64,000 nt of DNA, taken from NCBI GenBank assembly GCA_036351575.1, contig JAZBPJ010000131.1:1-64000 (forward strand). The letters are read 5' to 3'. The notes beneath the pieces were generated by a model, which saw only the letters and a list, made by a program, of their open reading frames with translations, ran no database searches and was not told the origin of the DNA. Source of the DNA: JABDPF01 sp036351575 (lineage in GTDB: Bacteria > Pseudomonadota > Gammaproteobacteria > Xanthomonadales > SZUA-36). Positions 45,192-54,010 of this stretch are shown here, in pieces (position 1 is the first letter of the stretch; each line of letters opens with the position of its first letter). The position numbers and the translations under genes are program-made.

Positions 45192-46922
45192 ATGCCAAGC
45201 ACACGCCATTCGGGCAGCAGACGGTCGTCCCTGCTTTTTTCCCTTCTCACGGTTTTTTGCCTTACGGAGGTCGCCATGGCCGCTGATCGCGTCACCGGCG
45301 AGTTGTTCGCCACCCGTTCCGAGGTGATTGCTCCGCACGCGATGGCGGCCACCAGCCATCCGCTGGCGACCCAGATCGCGCTGGAGACCATGAAAAAGGG
45401 CGGCAACGCGATTGACGCGGCCATCGCCGCCAACGCGGCGCTCGGCCTGATGGAGCCGACCGGAAACGGCATCGGCGGCGACCTGTTCGCCATCGTCTGG
45501 GACGCGAAAAGCGGGAAGCTGCACGGCCTGAACGCGTCCGGCCGCTCGCCCCGGTCGCTGACCCTGGAGTGGTTTCAAGAGCAGGGGCTCGAGTCGATTC
45601 CGCCATACGGTCCGCTGCCGGTATCCGTCCCGGGCACGGTCGACGGCTGGTTCGAACTGCACGGCCGCTTCGGCAGCCTGCCGATGAGTGAAATCCTGAA
45701 GCCCGCCGTCGAGTATGCCCGCAACGGCCATCCTGTTCACGAGACCATCCAGCACTACTGGGAAATCAGCGTCGAACGGCTGTCGGAGTACCCCGGTTTC
45801 ACCGAGCAGATGACCATCGACGGGCGCGCGCCCGAGGTCGGTGAGCCGTGGAAGAATCCCAACCTGGCCAACACGCTGGAACGTATCGGCCGCGAGGGGC
45901 GCGATGTCTTTTATACCGGCGACATCGCGCGCGTAATCGGCGCTTACATGCAGGAGAACGGCGGATTCCTGTCCTACGAGGACATGGCGTCCCACCGCAG
46001 CGAATGGGTGGAGCCGGTCGCGGTGAACTACCGCGGTTACGACGTGTGGGAACTGCCGCCCAACGGCCAGGGCATCGCGGCGCTGCAGATCCTGAACATC
46101 CTGGAACAGCACGACGTCGCCTCGATGGGCTTCGGCTCCGCCGACCACGTGCACCTGTTCCTGGAAGCAAAAAAGCTGGCATTCGAGGACCGCGCCCGGT
46201 TTTACGCGGACCCGGAGTGGATGGACGTTTCCGTCGACCGGCTGCTTTCCAGCTCCTACGCCCGTGAAAGGAACGCGCTGATCAACATGCAGGAAGCGGC
46301 CGACTCCTATCCGCACGGCGACCCCGCCGTGCTGCGCGCGGGCGATACGATCTACCTGACGACCGCGGACGCCGAGGGCAACATGGTCTCGCTGATCCAG
46401 AGCAACTACCGCGGCATGGGCAGCGGCATGACACCGCCGGGCCTCGGCTTCGTGCTGCAGGACCGCGGCGAGCTGTTCACCCTTGAAGCCGGTCACCCCA
46501 ACGCTTACGCGCCGGGCAAGCGCCCCTTCCACACCATAATTCCTGCGTTTATCACGAAAGACGGCAAGCCCTGGATCAGCTTCGGGCTGATGGGCGGCGG
46601 CATGCAGCCGCAGGGCCACGCGCAGATCGTGATGAACCTCGTCGATTTCGGCATGGGCCTGCAGGAAGCGGGGGATGCGCCGCGCATCCACCACTCGGGG
46701 TCAAGCGAGCCGACCGGCGATGTCATGGAAGACGGCGGTATCGTCAACCTGGAAACCGGCTTCGGCTACGAAGTCGTGCGCGAACTGATGGCCCGGGGCC
46801 ACCGCATCCAATACGCGCGCGGGCCGTTCGGCGGCTACCAGGCGATCATGAAGCACCCGCAGCACGGCACCTGGTTCGGCGCCTCGGAATCACGCAAGGA
46901 CGGCCAGGCCGCAGGTTTCTGA
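45192..46922 (+). CDS. ggt: Gamma-glutamyltranspeptidase family protein
   Basis: Ggt is a periplasmic self-cleaving enzyme that removes the gamma-glutamyl group from glutathione or other gamma-glutamyl compounds. The 576-residue precursor has a basic signal peptide (residues 1 to about 30, EVAMA). The family blocks ATSHPLATQIALETMKKGGNAIDAAIAAN (in outline) and GGDLFAIVWD follow. Self-cleavage is expected before T386 in GDTIYLTTAD, giving a large chain and a roughly 190-residue small chain, of normal size. Gamma-glutamyl specificity is inferred; cephalosporin-acylase-like members share the fold. It is divergent from mdh and 4 bases before pdxB. Confidence 0.88.
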   Translation: MPSTRHSGSRRSSLLFSLLTVFCLTEVAMAADRVTGELFATRSEVIAPHAMAATSHPLATQIALETMKKGGNAIDAAIAANAALGLMEPTGNGIGGDLFAIVWDAKSGKLHGLNASGRSPRSLTLEWFQEQGLESIPPYGPLPVSVPGTVDGWFELHGRFGSLPMSEILKPAVEYARNGHPVHETIQHYWEISVERLSEYPGFTEQMTIDGRAPEVGEPWKNPNLANTLERIGREGRDVFYTGDIARVIGAYMQENGGFLSYEDMASHRSEWVEPVAVNYRGYDVWELPPNGQGIAALQILNILEQHDVASMGFGSADHVHLFLEAKKLAFEDRARFYADPEWMDVSVDRLLSSSYARERNALINMQEAADSYPHGDPAVLRAGDTIYLTTADAEGNMVSLIQSNYRGMGSGMTPPGLGFVLQDRGELFTLEAGHPNAYAPGKRPFHTIIPAFITKDGKPWISFGLMGGGMQPQGHAQIVMNLVDFGMGLQEAGDAPRIHHSGSSEPTGDVMEDGGIVNLETGFGYEVVRELMARGHRIQYARGPFGGYQAIMKHPQHGTWFGASESRKDGQAAGF

Positions 46923-46926
46923 TCAG

Positions 46927-48036
46927 GTGAAAATCGTCATCGACCAGAACATCCGCGGCGCCGAGGCCACCTTCGCCCGGCACGGCGACGCCGTTTACAT
47001 GGACGGCCGGTCGATCCGGCGTGAACACCTGGAGGACGCCGAACTGCTGGTCATCCGCACGACCACCCGGGCCGACGCCGAACTGCTGGAAGGCACGCCG
47101 GTGCGTTTCGTCGGCACCACGGCCATCGGCACCGACCACCTGGACATTCCCTGGCTGGAAGGCAACGGAATCCGCTGGTGCAACGCACCGGGCTGCAACG
47201 CCGACTCGGCGGCCCAGTACACGCTGGCGATGATCTGGCTGGCCTGCCAGCGGCTGGAAAAGCAGCTTGCAGGCCTGAAAGCCGGCATCATCGGCCGCGG
47301 CAACGTGGGCTCGCGCGTGCAGAAACTGCTGCGCACGCTTGGCGTGGAAACCGTCGCCAACGACCCGCCGCTGACCGATGCCGGCGTCAGCGGCCTGGTT
47401 TCGCAGGCGCAGGCCCTGGACTGCGACATCGTCTGCCTGCACGTGCCTCTGACCCGCGCAGGACCCTGTCCTACGCTCGGCATGATCGGCCCCGATCAGC
47501 TGGAGCAAATGCCGAGCGGCGCCCTGCTGGTGAATACCGCCCGCGGCGACGTGGTCGACGGCCCTTCCCTGCTGGAGGGGATCGAGAGCGGGCGCATCCA
47601 CGCTGCGCTCGACTGCTGGCCCGGCGAACCCGGCCTGGACCCGCAGCTTTTGCAGCGCGCGGTGGTGGCCACGCCCCACGTGGCCGGCTACAGCGATGAC
47701 GGCAAGCGCAACGGCACGTGGATGGTGTACCAGGCGTTTCGTGACTGGGCCGGCCTGCCCCCGGCCGAACGGGACGAATCCGGACTGCCGCGGCTGGAAC
47801 TGGACGTCAGCCGGGCGGACTGCCCGCTGACAGCCGCACTCGAGGCAGCCTGCTTCGTACCCCGGCACGACGCCGCGATGCGTGCCCTGGCGGCGGACAG
47901 CGGCGCCCTCGCGGCCGGTTTCGACCGCCTGCGCAAGCAATACCCGTTCCGGCGCGATTTCCACGGCTGGGACATCAGCGGCGGCGACAGCCATGCGCCG
48001 CTGGCGGCACTCGGATTCAGAGTGCGTGGCCGGTGA
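46927..48036 (+). CDS. pdxB: 4-phosphoerythronate dehydrogenase
   Basis: PdxB oxidises 4-phosphoerythronate in the deoxyxylulose-5-phosphate-dependent route to pyridoxal phosphate. The 369-residue protein is a D-2-hydroxyacid dehydrogenase: IGRGNVGSRVQKLL (residues about 120-133) is the NAD turn, LVNTARGDVVD contains the active-site arginine, and HVAGYSDDGKRNGT the histidine, in the variant typical of PdxB (GYS after H). The C-terminal extension (about residues 285-369) is the PdxB dimerisation domain. The GTG start directly follows the ggt stop. PLP enzymes in the window (gcvP, lysA) depend on this pathway. Confidence 0.93.
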   Translation: MKIVIDQNIRGAEATFARHGDAVYMDGRSIRREHLEDAELLVIRTTTRADAELLEGTPVRFVGTTAIGTDHLDIPWLEGNGIRWCNAPGCNADSAAQYTLAMIWLACQRLEKQLAGLKAGIIGRGNVGSRVQKLLRTLGVETVANDPPLTDAGVSGLVSQAQALDCDIVCLHVPLTRAGPCPTLGMIGPDQLEQMPSGALLVNTARGDVVDGPSLLEGIESGRIHAALDCWPGEPGLDPQLLQRAVVATPHVAGYSDDGKRNGTWMVYQAFRDWAGLPPAERDESGLPRLELDVSRADCPLTAALEAACFVPRHDAAMRALAADSGALAAGFDRLRKQYPFRRDFHGWDISGGDSHAPLAALGFRVRGR

Positions 48037-48175
48037 TCGCCCGGGGACGCCACCAGGCCGCTGCCGGGCCGCCCGGTGATTCGGCGAACCTGCTGTCGCC
48101 AGGCTGTTGCTTTGGATGGACTCAGCCTGTATCGTGCGCGCGCCCTTTGGGTATCGTGAAGAACAGGAACCTGCC

Positions 48176-50008
48176 GTGATCGAAAACCTGCGCAACATCG
48201 CCATCATCGCCCATGTCGATCATGGCAAAACCACGCTGGTCGACCAGCTCCTGCAGCAGTCCGGCACGCTCGGGGAGCGCGCGGCCACGCCCGAGCGCGT
48301 CATGGATTCGAACGAACTCGAACGCGAGCGCGGTATCACCATCCTGTCCAAGAACACCGCCATCCGCTGGAACGACGGCGAAACCGACTGGCGCATCAAC
48401 ATCGTCGACACGCCGGGCCATGCCGATTTTGGCGGTGAAGTGGAGCGCATCCTCAGCATGGTGGACTCCGTTTTGCTCCTGGTCGACGCGGTGGACGGCC
48501 CGATGCCGCAGACCCGCTTCGTCACGCAGAAAGCGTTTGAAATGGGTTTTCGGCCCATTGTCGTGATCAACAAGGTCGATCGTGACGGGGCCAGGCCCGA
48601 CTGGGTCCTGGACCAGACGTTTGAATTGTTCGACCAGCTCGGCGCCAGCGACGATCAGCTCGACTTCCCGGTGGTTTACGCTTCCGCGCTAAAAGGGTTT
48701 GCCGGGCTTGACGACGCGGTTTCCGACGGCGACATGCGCCCCCTGTTCGAAACCATCGTCGAGCATGTATCACCCCCGCCGGTCAACAGCGACGGTCCGT
48801 TCCAGATGCGCATCTCTTCGCTGGACTACAGCTCCTACGTGGGCGTGATCGGCATCGGCCGCGTGCAGCGCGGCCGGGTCAGGCCCAACCAGCAGATCAC
48901 CGTGGTCGACGTCGACGGGCACGAACGCAACGCCCGCGTGCTGCAGGTACTGGGCTTTCACGGTCTCAAGCGGGTGGAAGTCGACTCCGCCCAGGCCGGC
49001 GACATCATCGCGGTGACCGGCGTGGAAAACCTGCAGATTTCCGACACCCTGTGTGACCGCGGCGAACCGGACCCGCTGCCGGCGCTGACCGTCGACGAAC
49101 CGACCATCAGCATGACGTTCCGGGTCAACAATTCGCCGTTCGCCGGCCGCGAGGGCAAGTACCTGACAAGCCGTCAGCTGCGCGAACGCCTGCTGCGCGA
49201 AGCCAGCCACAACGTGGCGCTGCGCGTGGAAGACACCGGGAACCCCGAACGCTTCAAGGTTTCAGGGCGCGGCGAACTGCACCTGTCGATCCTGATCGAG
49301 ACCATGCGCCGCGAAGGTTATGAACTGGCCATCTCGCGCCCGGAAGTGATCCTGCACGAGACCGGGCGCGGCCGCGAAGAACCCTATGAAACGCTGGTCG
49401 TCGACCTGGAAAGCGATTACCAGGGCGGCGTGATGGAACGGCTCGGAGAGCGGCGCGGCGAGCTGCAGAACATGCAGCTGGACGGCAAGGGGCGCGTGCG
49501 CCTGGATTACATCATCCCCGCGCGCGGCCTGATCGGCTTCCAGTCGGAGTTTCGTACGCTGACCGCCGGAACCGGCCTGATGTTCCATGTATTCGACCAC
49601 TACGGCCCCTACCACGCCGGTGAAATTTCAAAGCGCAACAACGGTGTGCTGATCTCCAACGGCACCGGCAAGGCGCTCGCTTACGCCCTGTACAACCTGC
49701 AGGAACGCGGGCGCATGATCATCGAGCCGGGCGTCGACGTTTACGAGGGCCAGGTGATCGGCATCCACAGCCGCGGCAACGACCTGACCGTCAATCCGCT
49801 GAAAGCCAAGCAGTTGACCAACATCCGTACGGTGCTGAAGGACGATTCGCTGCAGATGGCCGCGCCGATGAAACTCACGCTGGAACAGGCGCTGGAGTTC
49901 ATCGAGGACGACGAACTGGTCGAGGTCACGCCGCAAGCCATCCGCATCCGCAAAATCCACCTGCTGGAGCACGAGCGCAAGCGGGCCGGCCGCCAGAAAG
50001 ACGACTGA
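48176..50008 (+). CDS. typA: Ribosome-associated GTPase TypA/BipA
   Basis: TypA (BipA) is a translational GTPase that acts on 50S assembly and stress adaptation. The 610-residue protein begins [20 protein letters not shown] (G1), with [12 protein letters not shown] (switch I), [14 protein letters not shown] (G3), NKVDR (G4), and later the domain III/V and C-terminal TypA-specific region ([28 protein letters not shown]). I chose a GTG at 48176 behind CAGGAA; an earlier in-frame start at 48107 adds 23 residues without family similarity. It is 15 bases from the convergent pyrC. Confidence 0.96.
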   Translation: MIENLRNIAIIAHVDHGKTTLVDQLLQQSGTLGERAATPERVMDSNELERERGITILSKNTAIRWNDGETDWRINIVDTPGHADFGGEVERILSMVDSVLLLVDAVDGPMPQTRFVTQKAFEMGFRPIVVINKVDRDGARPDWVLDQTFELFDQLGASDDQLDFPVVYASALKGFAGLDDAVSDGDMRPLFETIVEHVSPPPVNSDGPFQMRISSLDYSSYVGVIGIGRVQRGRVRPNQQITVVDVDGHERNARVLQVLGFHGLKRVEVDSAQAGDIIAVTGVENLQISDTLCDRGEPDPLPALTVDEPTISMTFRVNNSPFAGREGKYLTSRQLRERLLREASHNVALRVEDTGNPERFKVSGRGELHLSILIETMRREGYELAISRPEVILHETGRGREEPYETLVVDLESDYQGGVMERLGERRGELQNMQLDGKGRVRLDYIIPARGLIGFQSEFRTLTAGTGLMFHVFDHYGPYHAGEISKRNNGVLISNGTGKALAYALYNLQERGRMIIEPGVDVYEGQVIGIHSRGNDLTVNPLKAKQLTNIRTVLKDDSLQMAAPMKLTLEQALEFIEDDELVEVTPQAIRIRKIHLLEHERKRAGRQKDD

Positions 50009-50023
50009 GGCGCGGCGCCGGCT

Positions 50024-51058
50024 TCAGGCCACCACCCGCCAGCGCAGGGATTCGCCGGCTTTCAGCGGCACGACCCGGCCCGGGCCGACATCGTATGCCG
50101 CGGGTACTTGCCAGGTCTCACGGCGCAGCGTGATCCGGTCGCTGTTGCGCGGCAAGCCGTAAAAATCCGCCCCGTTGAAGCTGGCAAAAGCCTCCAGCCT
50201 GTCCAGCACGCCGAGATCCTCGAAGACTTCGGCGTACAGCTCGATGGCCGCGTGGCTGGAGTAACAGCCCGCGCATCCGCAGGCGTTTTCCTTCGTGTGT
50301 TTGAGGTGCGGTGCGGAATCCGTGCCGAGGAAAAAGCGGCGGTCTCCGTTCACGACCACGTCCTGCAGGGCCTGCTGATGTACATTGCGCTTGAGAATGG
50401 GCAGGCAGTAATAGTGCGGGCGCACACCCCCGGCCAGCAGGTCGTTGCGGTTGTACATCAGGTGCTGCGGCGTGATCGTGGCGCCGATGCGCTTGTCCGC
50501 ATCGAGGACGAACTGCACCGCCTCGCGCGTGCTGACGTGCTCGACGACGATTTTCAGCACCGGGTAACGCTCGGCGACCGGCTGCAGCTGTTCCTCGATG
50601 AAGCGCGCCTCGCGGTCGAAAATATCCACCTCGGGCCGCGTAACCTCGCCGTGCACCAGCAAGGGCATACCCGCTTCGCCCATCGCTTCGAGCGCCGGGA
50701 AGATGCGCTCCAGAGCGGTGACGCCGGAATCGGAGTTGGTGGTCGCGCCCGCGGGATAGAGCTTCGCGGCCGTGATACCGGCCGCAGCCGCTTCACGGAT
50801 GGTGTCCGCCGAGGTGTTGTCCGTCAGGTACAGGGTCATCAGCGGCTGCCAGCCGCTGCCCGCGGGCCGCTGCTCGAGGATGCGCTCACGATAGGCCAGG
50901 GCCTGCGCGGCGTCCACGACCGGCGGGGCCAGGTTGGGCATCACGATAGCGCGGCCGAAATAGCGCGCCGCGGAAGGCACGGTGCCCCGCAGCATGGCCG
51001 CGTCACGAAGGTGAATATGCCAGTCGTCCGGTCGGGTAATGGTCAGTTCGCTGCTCAA
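50024..51058 (-). CDS. pyrC: Dihydroorotase
   Basis: PyrC closes carbamoyl-aspartate to dihydroorotate in pyrimidine synthesis. The 344-residue length matches the E. coli class. Ligands of the two zincs are visible: DDWHIHLRD near residue 12 (HxH), the carboxylated lysine in [13 protein letters not shown] near residue 98, the histidines of LLVHGEV and VVEHVST, and the aspartate of GTDSAPH. I chose TTG at 51058, because AAGGAG lies 6 bases before it; an upstream TTG at 51088 has no site. It lies in a run with a metallo-beta-lactamase-fold gene and DAHP synthase. Confidence 0.94.
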   Translation of the reverse strand: MSSELTITRPDDWHIHLRDAAMLRGTVPSAARYFGRAIVMPNLAPPVVDAAQALAYRERILEQRPAGSGWQPLMTLYLTDNTSADTIREAAAAGITAAKLYPAGATTNSDSGVTALERIFPALEAMGEAGMPLLVHGEVTRPEVDIFDREARFIEEQLQPVAERYPVLKIVVEHVSTREAVQFVLDADKRIGATITPQHLMYNRNDLLAGGVRPHYYCLPILKRNVHQQALQDVVVNGDRRFFLGTDSAPHLKHTKENACGCAGCYSSHAAIELYAEVFEDLGVLDRLEAFASFNGADFYGLPRNSDRITLRRETWQVPAAYDVGPGRVVPLKAGESLRWRVVA

Positions 51059-51109
51059 TGCCGGCTCCTTGCATGAAAACAAGCTCAACCGCTGGCGGCC
51101 ATTATCGCA

Positions 51110-51958
51110 TCAAAGTTCAACGCTTGTGCCCGTGTTCAGCCGCGACAGCCGGTCGCCCAGGATTTCCTGCAATACGCCATACGCCTTGCCGCCGGTGCAA
51201 TGGCCGGTCCAGTAGTGCTTTACGGGCAGTGCGCTCAGTGCATTGCCGACTTTACGGACCTGCGCCCTGCCCCCCGACATGGTGTCGAAAAGCGGAAAAC
51301 CGATCAGGTGAAAACCGCCGACGACCGCAGCGATCCGCTCGCCCGGAAACTGTTCCATCACGGTTTCGATCATGTTGAGCACGCCGGAGTGCGAGCAGCC
51401 GGTAAAGACCACCAGCCCCTGCTGCGAGCGGGCGACGAGCATCAGCTCGTGATCGAAGGGGTCGTTTTCACGCCGTCCGTTTTTTTCGAGGTACAGGTAG
51501 CGGTTTCCGCCCGGCACCGGGTGCTGCTTGCGCACCCGGTCGATGACAAACAGGCCGGTAAAAGGCTCGAGGGGTTCCTCGACGAACACGAACCGTTCCG
51601 CGTGGTTCTCGACCAGGCCGCCAGGCAATCCGATATCGCGATTCATCACGGCGAGCGCATGAAACACGGGGCTGCCGTCCGGCGGCGGCCGCAGGTAGAC
51701 CGGCGCATGGTCGTTGACCGCGAAAAACGCCGGCAAGCCGCCGCCATGGTCGAAGTGGTGGTGCGATACGACCGCGATATCCACCGCGGAAAGATCGACG
51801 CCCAGGCGCTCCGCGTTGGCGGCGAAGTCACCGCTGGCGCCGGTGTCAAACAGGACCGACACGCCCTGGTGCTCAATGTGCAAAGACAGGCCGTGCTCGG
51901 CGGCCAGGCCGTCCTCGGGGCGAGCCGCATGGTTTTCGATCAGTACCGTGATTTTCAT
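51110..51958 (-). CDS. Metallo-beta-lactamase-fold hydrolase (COG1237-like)
   Basis: This 282-residue protein has the metallo-beta-lactamase signature HHHFDHGGGL (residues about 67-76) and the additional histidines GCSHSGVLN (about 193) and GGFHLIG (about 221). It starts IENHAARPEDGLAAEHGLSLHIE, a stretch typical of COG1237 proteins, a group that includes the archaeal dihydropterin-ribofuranosyl-aminobenzene phosphate synthase. The cellular substrate is unknown. The ATG at 51958 (MKITVLIEN) is clearly the start. It lies 23 bases downstream of the DAHP synthase and 51 bases before pyrC, on the same strand. Confidence 0.83.
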   Translation of the reverse strand: MKITVLIENHAARPEDGLAAEHGLSLHIEHQGVSVLFDTGASGDFAANAERLGVDLSAVDIAVVSHHHFDHGGGLPAFFAVNDHAPVYLRPPPDGSPVFHALAVMNRDIGLPGGLVENHAERFVFVEEPLEPFTGLFVIDRVRKQHPVPGGNRYLYLEKNGRRENDPFDHELMLVARSQQGLVVFTGCSHSGVLNMIETVMEQFPGERIAAVVGGFHLIGFPLFDTMSGGRAQVRKVGNALSALPVKHYWTGHCTGGKAYGVLQEILGDRLSRLNTGTSVEL

Positions 51959-51981
51959 GCCGCCAGCCGCCGTGCCCGGCC

Positions 51982-53370
51982 TCAGCGCTCCTGGCGCGAG
52001 TGCTTGTCGACGATCAGCATCGCCAGTTCCAGCGACTGTTCGTAGTTCAGGCGCGGATCGACCGTCGACTTGTAGCTGCGTTTCAGGTCCGCGTCCGACA
52101 GGTCGCGGGCTCCACCGGTGCACTCGGTGACATTCTCGCCGGTCAGTTCCAGGTGGACGCCGCCGAGGTGCGATCCCATCGACTGGTGAATGTCCATCGC
52201 CAGTTCCAACTCGCCGAGGATTTTGCGAAAACGCCGCGTCTTGATGCCATCACCGGTGGACTCGGTGTTGCCGTGCATCGGGTCGGAAACCCACAGCACC
52301 GGGCTGCCATGATCGATCACGGCGCGCACCAGCGGCGGCAGCTTGTCCTCGATATTCGATTCACCCATGCGGTGGATCAGCACGATGCGGCCAGCCTCGC
52401 GGCCCGGGTTCAGGCGGTCGAGCAGCCCGGTGAGCCAGGCACGGTCGATCGACGGGCCGATCTTGATGCCGATCGGGTTGCGGATGCCGCGGAAATACTC
52501 GACATGTGCGCCGTCCAGCGCGGCCGTACGCATGCCGATCCACGGGAAATGCGTGTTCAGGTTGAACCAGCCCCACTGCCTGGGGACCTGCCGCGTCTGG
52601 GCCTGCTCATAGGGCAGGTGCAAGGCTTCGTGCGAGGTGTAGAAGTCGACCCGGCGCAGGCTGCCGACATCACGGCCGGTGATGGTTTCCATGAAGCGCA
52701 GCGACTGGCCGAGGTTTTCGGTGATCTGGTGGAATTCGGCAGCCAGGGGTGAATGGTCGAGCCAGCTCAGGTCCCAGTACTCGGTGTGGTGCACGTCGGC
52801 AAAGCCGCCGTCGACCAGCGAGCGCACGAAATTCATCGTCATCGCCGAGTAGGCATGGGCCTTGAGCAGCCGCTCCGGGTCCGGCACGCGCGCTTGCTCG
52901 CTGAATTCGATATCGTTGACGATATCACCGCGGTAGCTGGGCAATGTCACGCCGTCGCGTGTCTCGGTATCGGAAGAGCGCGGCTTGGCATACTGGCCGG
53001 CGAAGCGGCCCACGCGAACCACCGGCAGCTGCATGCCATGTATCAGCGCCAGGCTCATCTGCAGCAGAACCTTCAGGCGGTTGGCGATGATCGGCGAACT
53101 GACCTCTTTGAAGTTCTCCGCGCAGTCCCCTCCCTGAAGGAAGAACCGCTTTCCGGCCTGGGCCTCGGCGATCTGCTCGCGCAGCGCCAGGATCTCCCAG
53201 GACGTCACCAGCGGCGGCAGTTTCGCCAGTTTTTTGAGCGCCGACTGCAGTGATGCCTCGTCGGGATAATTCGCCTGCTGCTGCGCCTCGAAGCCTTTCC
53301 AGGTGCCCGGTGTCCAGTCTGCTGCATGACTGCCTTCCGGCGTCACGGCCGGGTCGGTGTTTGAATTCAT
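51982..53370 (-). CDS. 3-deoxy-7-phosphoheptulonate synthase, class II
   Basis: DAHP synthase joins phosphoenolpyruvate and erythrose-4-phosphate, the first step of the shikimate pathway. The 462-residue protein is of the class II (plant-like, AroA-II) type: GFEAQQQANYPD, then GDCAENFKE with the metal cysteine, VVRVGRFAGQYAKPRS, and later EYFRGIRNPIGIKIGP and DPMHGNT. I chose ATG at 53370; a GTG at 53379 with AGAGG 6 bases upstream is an alternative and would overlap dsbB by 8 bases. Class II enzymes are usually inhibited by aromatic amino acids in ways unlike AroG/F/H; regulation cannot be read here. Confidence 0.93.
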   Translation of the reverse strand: MNSNTDPAVTPEGSHAADWTPGTWKGFEAQQQANYPDEASLQSALKKLAKLPPLVTSWEILALREQIAEAQAGKRFFLQGGDCAENFKEVSSPIIANRLKVLLQMSLALIHGMQLPVVRVGRFAGQYAKPRSSDTETRDGVTLPSYRGDIVNDIEFSEQARVPDPERLLKAHAYSAMTMNFVRSLVDGGFADVHHTEYWDLSWLDHSPLAAEFHQITENLGQSLRFMETITGRDVGSLRRVDFYTSHEALHLPYEQAQTRQVPRQWGWFNLNTHFPWIGMRTAALDGAHVEYFRGIRNPIGIKIGPSIDRAWLTGLLDRLNPGREAGRIVLIHRMGESNIEDKLPPLVRAVIDHGSPVLWVSDPMHGNTESTGDGIKTRRFRKILGELELAMDIHQSMGSHLGGVHLELTGENVTECTGGARDLSDADLKRSYKSTVDPRLNYEQSLELAMLIVDKHSRQER

Positions 53371-53371
53371 C

Positions 53372-53893
53372 TCAGCCACGCACTGCCTCTTGCTTGAAGA
53401 ACACCAGCACAAAAATCGTCGCCAGCGTGTAGAACGCGAACCAGATCAGCGACCAGCCGGGAATGCTGATGCCGAAAAAGGTCCACAGCACCTCGGCGCA
53501 TTCGCCCGCGCCGTAGAACACTTCCCTGAGCACATCCAGCACCGGCATGGTGTCGAGCATGTAGTTGAGCCCCATGCCGCAATCGGGCACCTGGTCCGCC
53601 GGCAGGCTTTGCAGCCATAAATGGCGACTCGCAAGGATCGCGCCGATCACGCTGCCGATAACCAGCAGGATTCCGTATATCCACTGCCACACCTTGCCGG
53701 GCCCGTGTATGGCCGCCACCAGCCCGACGGCCCCGACCCACAGGAACGCCAGCCTCTGCAGGATACACAGGGGACAGGGGTCGACGAAATCGATGTGCTG
53801 CTTGTACAAGGCCCAGGCGAGTAAACCTGCGCAGCTGAGAGCCGCGAACAGAAACCACATTCGGGCGGTCAGAAATCGCTTCACTTTCTTCAC
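53372..53893 (-). CDS. dsbB: Disulfide bond formation protein B
   Basis: DsbB reoxidises periplasmic DsbA and gives its electrons to quinone. The 173-residue membrane protein has four hydrophobic helices. The first cysteine pair is in the periplasmic loop [10 protein letters not shown] (near residue 39-44), a CxxC pair. The second pair, C in DCGMGL and C in GECAEV, lies in the second periplasmic loop (about residues 104 and 131). The arginine after the first pair (ILQR) is the one that helps quinone binding in E. coli. The ATG at 53893 is followed by a basic segment. It runs into the DAHP synthase gene without a gap. Confidence 0.94.
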   Translation of the reverse strand: MKKVKRFLTARMWFLFAALSCAGLLAWALYKQHIDFVDPCPLCILQRLAFLWVGAVGLVAAIHGPGKVWQWIYGILLVIGSVIGAILASRHLWLQSLPADQVPDCGMGLNYMLDTMPVLDVLREVFYGAGECAEVLWTFFGISIPGWSLIWFAFYTLATIFVLVFFKQEAVRG

Positions 53894-53967
53894 TCCTTTA
53901 GTCTTCGAGCAATACCGTATGCCTGCTATCGAAGAATAAAGACCCGTCTGGTCATGCCGGGTTCATT

Positions 53968-53995
53968 TATAATGGCAAGTCGATTACCGATCGAC
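53968..53995 (+). promoter_or_regulatory. Candidate hut promoter and operator
   Basis: TATAAT at 53968-53973 is a perfect -10 element, without a good -35. Directly behind it is a perfect 6-bp inverted repeat, gtcgat-5-atcgac (53979-53995), well placed to be bound by a repressor. The sequence does not resemble the known HutC site (tgtata-type), so a different regulator or chance is possible. Confidence 0.45.
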
Positions 53996-54010
53996 TGGCA
54001 GGGCACGATA

